A stretch of DNA of 11,961 bases from Candidatus Woesearchaeota archaeon (GTDB lineage: Archaea; Nanobdellota; Nanobdellia; Woesearchaeales; JAUUYB01), in assembly GCA_030590605.1 (NCBI GenBank), contig JAUUYB010000020.1, positions 1-11,961 on the forward strand. Reading direction: 5' to 3'. Below the pieces are notes generated by a model. The model ran no database searches. It saw only the letters and a program-made list of their open reading frames with translations, and was not told the origin of the DNA. A program made the translations under genes and the position numbers. Shown piece by piece: positions 1 to 6,140 of the stretch (position 1 is its first letter; each line of letters opens with the position of its first letter).

Positions 1-896
1 AAAGGAGCTGCAATAATTGTCGCAAAACTTATGAATATGACATAAGTAGTCAGAGATGCTGACATCTCTTTCTTCAAGATATCAGAATCCTGGATATCTG
101 ACGAAATCCTGTTAAGGAGGTCGCCTAGTTCTCCTCCAGATTTCAGCCCCTCAATGATGAGACTGATAGCTCTCTTGAGTATGATCGAGTCATACTTGTC
201 TGAGAAGGTCGTGAGAGCCACCTCAAGATCATTTCCAGTCATGGTCTCCTTAGCTACAATCTCAATCTCCTTAGCGAGAACGCCGAATCTTGGCCTGACT
301 GCAAGCCAAAGCGCCCGGTCAATAGGTATCCCAGACTTGATATTTGAAGAGGTAAGCTGCAAGAAATCAGGAAGGACTTTCTCAATCTCATTCTTTCTTT
401 GGTAAACCCTGAGGTCGAGGTAGAGATAGAAGATTATCCATGCGATGAAAGTAGACGCGAGAAATCCTATAGTCCCTCCGATAAGGATGATGAACAAGAG
501 ATAGACTATGGAGAAAGGATATGCCTGGAATAGCATATAAGAGAATAAGATGATGATAGCGATGTCGATGATCCCTCCAGCGATTAGGAGGTATTTCTGG
601 ACCTTCAATGGATCTTTCTTGAATCCAGCAAGTTCGAGTTGGTATTTTAGCTTAGCTTTTTGCTTTTCTTTCTTCTTATGCTTTTCTTGTTTCTTATGGA
701 CGAGTTTCTCACGGCTTGCTCCAGTCTTTTGTGGTTTCTTATTTCCTTCTTTAGGAGCACCTTTTTTAGGTCCTTCTTTAGGAGTAGTTTTCTTAGGTTC
801 TTCTTTAGGTATCGCAATAGCCTTTAGCGGAGTGTCTTTCTTAAATGGATTCCTGATCAGGGAAGTGACCTTTGATAATCTTTCTTTCAGTTTCAT
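1..896 (-). CDS. Type IV filament platform protein, TadB/TadC-like (T2SSF), 3' end missing
   Basis: Reading leftward from ATG at 896, the frame stays open for 298 codons and leaves the window, so the C-terminus is missing. Residues 1-85 are a Lys/Pro-rich cytosolic tail with repeated PKEG/PKKG units. Two membrane segments follow at about 101-123 and 130-158. A T2SSF-type helical domain then begins with VLPDFLQLTSSNIKSGIPID (about 174-193) and includes GLKSGGELGDLL (250-261). The final residues (about 282-298) look like the start of the next membrane helix. T2SSF proteins form the inner-membrane platform on which the secretion ATPase acts. Archaellum FlaJ-type platforms carry two T2SSF domains in one chain; here the domains are split over this gene and its upstream neighbour, as in bacterial TadB/TadC. 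Only 1 nt separates this ATG from the neighbour's stop, so the two are surely cotranscribed. The family call is firm; the pilus type is inferred. Confidence 0.85.
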   Translation of the reverse strand, partial: MKLKERLSKVTSLIRNPFKKDTPLKAIAIPKEEPKKTTPKEGPKKGAPKEGNKKPQKTGASREKLVHKKQEKHKKKEKQKAKLKYQLELAGFKKDPLKVQKYLLIAGGIIDIAIIILFSYMLFQAYPFSIVYLLFIILIGGTIGFLASTFIAWIIFYLYLDLRVYQRKNEIEKVLPDFLQLTSSNIKSGIPIDRALWLAVRPRFGVLAKEIEIVAKETMTGNDLEVALTTFSDKYDSIILKRAISLIIEGLKSGGELGDLLNRISSDIQDSDILKKEMSASLTTYVIFISFATIIAAP

Positions 897-897
897 A

Positions 898-1728
898 TTA
901 TAACTCGACAGGAGGCCTGGAGGCTCTTATGATATTGAGGAACATCAACTGCATGAATCCAAGTGCGCCTACGACCATCATGAGTATGGGCAAGGATAAT
1001 TCCATACTGATGAAGCTTGATAATACCACAAGCATAGTGGTCCCAAGGGTCGGGATGATCACAGCTATCATCATGTAGAACATCGCAAGAGGATTGAGTT
1101 TCTTTCCATATGCCTGGACAAGTATGATCTGTTCCTTCACGATCTGATTCATCACTGCATTCAAAGATTTTGATGAATCGGATCCAGTCTTAAGAGCATT
1201 CGATATCTGCCAGAGAATCTTCCTTATGTATGCTGATGGAGTATGAGCAATCGCTTCGCTTATCGCATCTTCCATTGGAGTTCCCATATCGACCTTGTTC
1301 ACGACCTCCTGGAAGACTGCCCCTGCATGGGGATAGTTTTTCTTGATGTTCTTGAAGGCATCATATAAAGGGACCCCTGACTCTAGCTCAATCACCAGGA
1401 ACCTACCTGCATAGACTATCTCCCTGCTGATACCCTTATCGATCTTCAGGGTCTTGACATCTGGCAGCTTGATCATATAGGAGAATATCAGGAAATGCAG
1501 GACGGGATAGAAAAGGATGAGAATCCAGGTCGGTTTCTCCATCTTGTCTAATAGGAGGAACAGGATGAAGATCACACCAATCGACATATAGAGCGATCCA
1601 AACAATGTTTTCTTGATGAAGTCGTCAGTCTGGTCATGCATCCCTGCCTGTTTGAGCTTTACAGGTAAAAGAGGCAGTTTGCCTTGGATGAATTTCACGA
1701 GAAATTTTATCGCGCTGATCGTCGTCAC
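898..1728 (-). CDS. Type IV filament platform protein, TadB/TadC-like (T2SSF), second copy
   Basis: A 276-residue integral membrane protein with one T2SSF domain. An amphipathic N-terminus is followed by membrane segments at about 42-61 and 66-86. The cytosolic helical domain (about 105-210) contains the typical ESGVPLYDAF and KTGSDSSKSL stretches. A hydrophobic pair follows at about 213-240 and 246-267. It would pair with the partial platform protein downstream to make the split inner-membrane platform. The start is GTG at 1728, whose GTGA overlaps the stop of the ATPase gene by 4 bp. This is the usual sign of translational coupling and suggests matched amounts of motor and platform. A later in-frame ATG at residue 30 would remove the N-terminal amphipathic stretch and is less likely. 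Confidence 0.88.
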   Translation of the reverse strand: MTTISAIKFLVKFIQGKLPLLPVKLKQAGMHDQTDDFIKKTLFGSLYMSIGVIFILFLLLDKMEKPTWILILFYPVLHFLIFSYMIKLPDVKTLKIDKGISREIVYAGRFLVIELESGVPLYDAFKNIKKNYPHAGAVFQEVVNKVDMGTPMEDAISEAIAHTPSAYIRKILWQISNALKTGSDSSKSLNAVMNQIVKEQIILVQAYGKKLNPLAMFYMMIAVIIPTLGTTMLVVLSSFISMELSLPILMMVVGALGFMQLMFLNIIRASRPPVEL

Positions 1729-3389
1729 CTCAGCGGAAGGTTCTTCCTGACATAGTACATGAGGTAGTCAGGGTTAGTGTAATACTCTGCCATCACCCTA
1801 CCTACAGAGTCTACGGTGTTGATTTCCTGCTTGACAAGCCATCTGAGAATCTCTTCTTTCTTCTTCAGTTCATTAAGTACTTGGGCTTGGGAGAGCCCGG
1901 TATAGAGACCGATCGTCCCAAATAATGTCTTTGACTTGTTGACTCTCTTTTGGGTGTCTGATTTATTGTCATACTGCAGGAGGACGTTCGCTTCTCCATC
2001 CTCTGTTATCTCTGCCAACTGGAATGTCCTTCTCATCCCAGTCCTTCGGTTACGGTACTGGACCACGATAAGTGCAATCGCCGGAAGCATTGTCTTTGGG
2101 ACTTCTATCGGAGGATTCGTCAGTCTAGTCACTGTCTCTTTGGCGCTGTTCGCGTGAACAGTCGCATAGACTGAGTGACCGGTATGGATAGCCTCGAAAA
2201 GGACTTCAGCTTCTTTCTTTCGCCTTATCTCACCAACTATGATACGGTCAGGTCTCTGCCTGAGCGAGTTCACCAAAAGATCAAGCATAGATACTTCACC
2301 TTTACCTTCAGGGTTCGGAAGTCTAGTCACCATAGGGATCCAATGCAGGAATTTCGGGAGACGTATCTCTCTTGTGTCTTCTATAGAGAGTATCCTTTGG
2401 TTCGGAGGAAAGAGGTTACTCATAGAATTAAGCATAGAAGTCTTTCCAGAAGCAGTCCCTCCTGCAATAAGGATAGATAATTCGTACTTCATAGCAAGCC
2501 AAATTATCGCAGCAGTCTCAACAGATATGGTCTTAGACTTGATCAGATCAGTTATGGTCCAAGGTTTGCTTGCGAATTTCCTTAATGTGATGGTATTACC
2601 GTGGTTTGAGACAGGCATGAGTGTCGCGTTCACACGGTCTCCAGTGTCCATGTTAGCATCCATCAGAGGATTCAGGATTGTAATCTGCCTGCCGACTTTC
2701 CTTCCTATCATGGTCGAGTAATGCCGGGTCTCTTCCTCGTTCTTGATGTAGATATCACTCTTGACCCATCCATGGTCCCTGTGATAGACCCAGACCGGTT
2801 CATCAGAACTGTTGATCGCAATCTCTTCAAGATGGGGATCATCCATCAACAGTTCAATCTTACCCATCCCAAGAGATTTCTGGATGAGATATGATGTGAG
2901 GAAATGTGTGGTTTTCTCGTCAGTGTTCGGGAAATATTTCTGGACAAGATTGATGATAGTCTCCTTGAACCTGTCTTCGATAATTCCAGTCTTCTTTTGG
3001 TCTGTAATCTCGACCATCCCTAGGTTGACTTTCTTGATGAGTTCTTGCCTAATCTTTTCAAGGACATATTCGGTAGTGGGAGTGAGGGTAGAGATCTGGA
3101 TCTTGTAGAGTGGGACGAATTCGTCAACTATAGATTGTATCGTGATAGAAACAGGGATATTATTTGATTTGAATTCATACTGATCCAGGATCTGGTTTTC
3201 CTTCTTTTTCGGTGCGCCTTTTAGGTGCGCTGGAGGATGATCTGGTTTAGCCGGATGAGCTCCTTTATTTTTTGGATGATTCAGATGAGGCGCATTATTT
3301 TTTGGGACAGTCTGGTCGTGCTTTGGGTGCTGCTTAGGCGGATGACTATGTCTAGCCTTACCTCTTTTCTTCTTCACCCCTTTTTTCAT
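1725..3389 (-). CDS. Secretion/assembly ATPase, TadA/CpaF/FlaI-VirB11 family, with His-rich N-terminal tail
   Basis: A 554-residue cytoplasmic motor ATPase that would power pilin assembly through the T2SSF platform. All family motifs are visible: Walker A GGTASGKT (310-317), Asp box IEDTREIRLP (336-345), Walker B RIIVGEIR with Glu387, and His box HTGHSVYATVHA (402-413). The N-terminal domain (about 80-300) ends in the usual DRVNATLMPV and ITLRKF motifs. Residues 1-65 are odd: a Lys/Pro/His-rich tail with nine His in the first 55 residues, absent from textbook family members. The C-terminal 75 residues form a helical extension. The ATG at 3389 has an AGGAG ribosome site 6 nt upstream (3396-3400), so the start and the tail are well supported. 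No retraction-type second ATPase is seen here. Confidence 0.95.
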   Translation of the reverse strand: MKKGVKKKRGKARHSHPPKQHPKHDQTVPKNNAPHLNHPKNKGAHPAKPDHPPAHLKGAPKKKENQILDQYEFKSNNIPVSITIQSIVDEFVPLYKIQISTLTPTTEYVLEKIRQELIKKVNLGMVEITDQKKTGIIEDRFKETIINLVQKYFPNTDEKTTHFLTSYLIQKSLGMGKIELLMDDPHLEEIAINSSDEPVWVYHRDHGWVKSDIYIKNEEETRHYSTMIGRKVGRQITILNPLMDANMDTGDRVNATLMPVSNHGNTITLRKFASKPWTITDLIKSKTISVETAAIIWLAMKYELSILIAGGTASGKTSMLNSMSNLFPPNQRILSIEDTREIRLPKFLHWIPMVTRLPNPEGKGEVSMLDLLVNSLRQRPDRIIVGEIRRKKEAEVLFEAIHTGHSVYATVHANSAKETVTRLTNPPIEVPKTMLPAIALIVVQYRNRRTGMRRTFQLAEITEDGEANVLLQYDNKSDTQKRVNKSKTLFGTIGLYTGLSQAQVLNELKKKEEILRWLVKQEINTVDSVGRVMAEYYTNPDYLMYYVRKNLPLR

Positions 3390-3434
3390 TTTTTGCTCCT
3401 GTGAGCTGTCTTGAAAATGTTTCAGTTAGGGAAA

Positions 3435-3454
3435 AATTCACAAAACAATTCACA
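3435..3454. repeat. Direct repeat AATTCACA x2, 12-bp period
   Basis: The 8-mer AATTCACA occurs at 3435-3442 and 3447-3454, starting 12 bp apart. It fills half of the 65-bp gap between the winged-helix/coiled-coil gene and the ATPase gene. It could be a small operator or chance in an AT-rich spacer. Confidence 0.3.
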
Positions 3455-4606
3455 CTATTTGAACAAGCTCATGAGTTTTTTCAACTCTTCTTTGTACTTG
3501 CCCTGTTTCTTTTCAACATTCTGGAATCTTGTCTTGAGTTCTTTAACGTTGACACCCATCTTCTTCTTATTTGGTGATAGATCAAACGCTTTCGCCTTCT
3601 TTATGAGATAGACGAGTTCCCTCTCGAGCATCTGTCCCTCTTTCTCGACTGAGAGTATCATCTCTTCGGCCTGCATCTTCTTCCTGAAAAATTCCTCGAA
3701 CTTCTTAGCTGTATCCTTGCCTTTCTTCGTCTCTTCTTTCGCATCTTCTTGGTATTTTACAGCTTTTTTTACAATGTTATCCTGGATATCGATTATTTTC
3801 TGTTTGGTCTTCTCATTCTCTGCCATAATACCTGAGACAGCACCGATCTTTTGTTGGATCCCTCCCTCAATCGATTCGCTCATCTTCTCGAGTCTCTCGA
3901 GGTGATCTTCAACATCTTCTATGTCTTCCTCTTCTTCGTTGATGGAACTCTTGATCTTCTCCATCATCGCCTTGAATTCAGATAGCTTATGGAGCAGGTG
4001 ATCTTCCATATCCTTCAGTTCATTAACCCTGATCTTTTTCGTGTCGATATCTTTCTTGCCTTTCTCGATACCTTGGATGACTTCACTATATTTTTTCTTC
4101 TCACCTTCGATCTTCCGGTTCAATTCGTCTATCTTCTTGGTGTACTCGTTTTTGGCTTGGGTTATCTGTTCGTCGATATTTCCCTTCAGAGCTTCATATT
4201 TCTCGAGTTCTGAAAGGTCAGTCTTCATGGCTTTCACTTCCTGCTCAAGCCCTTCTTTTAAACAAAGGAACTCTTTTTTCATATGTTTGACCGCTTCTGA
4301 ATCCAGCTCAATCTTGGCGACTGCGACCTCTGCGTTACGTATGAATCCGTCCTTCTTATCCACGAAATCCTTAGCTTTTTTCTCTACCTCTGCGAGGTCC
4401 ATGTCACGTTCGACCAAGTAGGGAGTAGTAAGTTTGTACTCGACTGAGATGATGCCTTCTTCTTCCAGAAAATCGGCCCATTCTTCGATGACATCTGTGG
4501 AGACATTGAGAAATTTCGCAGCTTCAGCTATACTGACCCTTTTTTGCTTCTTGACAAGTCCTACTAGCTTGTCTACGCCAGTCTCTATAATGCTCGGCGA
4601 TGCCAT
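3455..4606 (-). CDS. Winged-helix plus long coiled-coil protein of the pilus motor operon, function unknown
   Basis: 383 residues, no signal peptide or membrane segment, so cytosolic. Residues about 6-68 read as a winged-helix fold: helix VDKLVGLVKKQKRVSI, recognition-type stretch AAKFLNVSTDVIEEWADFLE, and a wing EGIISVEYKLTTPYLVER. From about 70 to 375 the chain is charged heptad-like helix rich in Lys and Glu, with an acidic break EEEEDIEDVEDHLE near 230, so an elongated coiled-coil dimer is expected. Winged helices serve in DNA binding and also in protein docking, so a transcription role is not assured. The ATG at 4606 lies 3 nt after the stop of the CBS gene and the ATPase gene follows, making it part of the motor operon. 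It could be a cytosolic scaffold like archaellum FlaC/D/E or a regulator; it is not recognisably homologous to those by eye. Confidence 0.85.
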   Translation of the reverse strand: MASPSIIETGVDKLVGLVKKQKRVSIAEAAKFLNVSTDVIEEWADFLEEEGIISVEYKLTTPYLVERDMDLAEVEKKAKDFVDKKDGFIRNAEVAVAKIELDSEAVKHMKKEFLCLKEGLEQEVKAMKTDLSELEKYEALKGNIDEQITQAKNEYTKKIDELNRKIEGEKKKYSEVIQGIEKGKKDIDTKKIRVNELKDMEDHLLHKLSEFKAMMEKIKSSINEEEEDIEDVEDHLERLEKMSESIEGGIQQKIGAVSGIMAENEKTKQKIIDIQDNIVKKAVKYQEDAKEETKKGKDTAKKFEEFFRKKMQAEEMILSVEKEGQMLERELVYLIKKAKAFDLSPNKKKMGVNVKELKTRFQNVEKKQGKYKEELKKLMSLFK

Positions 4607-4609
4607 ATT

Positions 4610-5098
4610 CTATTTCTTTCCTGTGACAGTTTCAAGTTGGATATTTTTCAAAGAATCGATATACTCGTCCAATGAAATCTCGGTATGAACCAACTGCCAG
4701 TTAAGATGTTTCACCTTGTTTATCATACCTTCCATGATATCAGTCTGTGTAATGAGGCCATATATCCGTTCATTCTTAGTCACAACGACCCGTCTGATCT
4801 GTTTCTTTTTCATAAGCTGGGCTATCGCTATGATGCCTACTTCTTCATTGACTGTGACTACGGGATAGCTCATGATGTCTATTGCGAGTACTTTCTCGGA
4901 ATCCTTCTTCTGGGAGATGACTTTTTTGATGATATCCCTCTCAGTAAGAACCCCTATCGGTTTCTTGTTCTCCTCGATAATGACGCAGCTGATGTTGATC
5001 TCAGCCATCTTCTTTGCGATGTCTCGTAGCTTAGCCTCTTTCTTGAAAGTTACGACTTTTTTAGAGATTATATTCTTCGTTTCCTGATAGGTCATCAT
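4610..5098 (-). CDS. Two-CBS-domain protein heading the pilus motor operon
   Basis: 162 residues forming one Bateman module: CBS1 about 12-65 with GVLTERDII (49-57) and CBS2 about 75-128 with GLITQTDIM (114-122). The T-x-x-D signatures (TERD 52-55, TQTD 117-120) are the usual ribose/adenosyl-binding positions, so binding of AMP, ATP, SAM or a similar ligand is plausible. No catalytic or DNA-binding domain is fused. The tail after 128 (residues 129-162) is short and helical. As first gene after the TATA box it is cotranscribed with the coiled-coil protein, ATPase and platform genes, suggesting a nucleotide-sensing input to motor or operon; that is inference. Two ATGs occur in tandem (5098 and 5095). 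A GGAGGG site at 5102-5107 is 3 nt from the first and 6 nt from the second, so 5095 may be the true start. Confidence 0.9.
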   Translation of the reverse strand: MMTYQETKNIISKKVVTFKKEAKLRDIAKKMAEINISCVIIEENKKPIGVLTERDIIKKVISQKKDSEKVLAIDIMSYPVVTVNEEVGIIAIAQLMKKKQIRRVVVTKNERIYGLITQTDIMEGMINKVKHLNWQLVHTEISLDEYIDSLKNIQLETVTGKK

Positions 5099-5142
5099 AC
5101 ACCCTCCGTAAACTAACTAATAGGTTGTCCTTCGTTTTCCCA

Positions 5143-5151
5143 CTATATAAG
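5143..5151 (-). promoter_or_regulatory. TATA box of the motor operon
   Basis: On the minus strand the sequence CTTATATAG is preceded by an A-rich BRE-like stretch. Initiation about 25 nt downstream would fall near 5120, leaving a roughly 22-nt leader that carries the GGAGGG ribosome site of the CBS gene. It lies in the 100-bp gap after the stop of the upstream pilin operon. Confidence 0.6.
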
Positions 5152-5198
5152 TTTTCCGATGTTTAATACGTCCAAAATAATTAGATTCACGAGTATTA

Positions 5199-6140
5199 TC
5201 AGGTGTAATCTGACACATTGAAAAAAATTACGTGGTCAGGGTCCAAAGAGAAATATTCATAGGTTTCAGTGATACCTGTTATATCAGAGGTATTCGTCAC
5301 TATCCCCCTCCAATATACGAAATCGACCTTACTCCTATTAATAGCGGGTGCAAGATCGTTCTCACAATCAATTATAGTCATAATCCCATTTGATCCTCCA
5401 TTCCCAATATCATTTTCCATTCTCATAAGGAATGTGGGAGCCCCATCTTCTTGGATATAACGTCCTGTTTCATAGAATTTGAGAAGCTTTGTCAAGTTCC
5501 ATTCAGCCGAGGTTACATTACTCCTGATTATCTTCCTAAAAGCACCTTGAGTCCGATTAGCATAGAGGGGATCCCTGAAATCTGTTATCGGTACTTCTGC
5601 GAAGTTGACGATCTCGCTCTCCCAGCTCGCAAGTCCTTTCTTATCATCTAGGAAGAGAGAAAAGTTGGCGTCTATCCTGATGGTCCATGGCCCTGAATGA
5701 GATATCTCAATAGTGTTTAGCGTAATATTCGTGTTCAATCCTATCTCTTCTCCTATATCCTGGATCTTCACGATCCAATCGTAGATCGTCTGATTCACCA
5801 TAAGGATCTCAATTTGTGAGTCATTTCCAATCGTCCCATTTGTCACGATCTGGATGAAATCGGCACTGACATTATCCAGAAGTTTACCTTTACTCTTGTT
5901 GATGTTCGTGATGTAGTCGTTCAGGCTGATCAGGCCCCGGAAGCTTGAGATATATAATGCCCTACTCAAATCCCCTTCTACGTTTGATAGAAAATCGTCC
6001 ATCGATGATACTCTCACCTTGATGATACTCATCTGATCGGTGTACTTGTAGTTGTTGTAAGCGAGAAACGAGGCTATAGTGAGACCAGCAAGGAGAATTG
6101 CGACGACACTGAAAAAAACGCCTTTCCGGTTCATTTCCAC
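5199..6140 (-). CDS. Single-pass pilin-like surface protein, last gene of pilin operon
   Basis: 313 residues. A basic NRKG leader precedes a hydrophobic helix VFFSVVAILLAGLTIASFLA (about 8-27), with the remaining about 285 residues outside. The exterior part holds about ten N-x-S/T sequons, as expected for archaeal cell-surface glycoproteins. The RKG/V junction resembles a class III prepilin cleavage site. However, the mature N-terminus has no acidic residue at +5, unlike the small pilins upstream. Bacterial GspK, a tip pseudopilin of similar size, also lacks Glu5, so a tip or initiation role is a reasonable guess, not a homology claim. Start: GTG at 6140 has GAGGT 6 nt upstream and overlaps the vWA gene by 10 bp. 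ATG at 6134 gives a 4-bp ATGA overlap. Both put it in the same operon. Confidence 0.82.
   Translation of the reverse strand: MEMNRKGVFFSVVAILLAGLTIASFLAYNNYKYTDQMSIIKVRVSSMDDFLSNVEGDLSRALYISSFRGLISLNDYITNINKSKGKLLDNVSADFIQIVTNGTIGNDSQIEILMVNQTIYDWIVKIQDIGEEIGLNTNITLNTIEISHSGPWTIRIDANFSLFLDDKKGLASWESEIVNFAEVPITDFRDPLYANRTQGAFRKIIRSNVTSAEWNLTKLLKFYETGRYIQEDGAPTFLMRMENDIGNGGSNGIMTIIDCENDLAPAINRSKVDFVYWRGIVTNTSDITGITETYEYFSLDPDHVIFFNVSDYT

Noticed and set aside
2239..2721. 160-codon plus-strand frame
   Set aside because: It lies wholly opposite the conserved ATPase motifs and its translation has no recognisable features.
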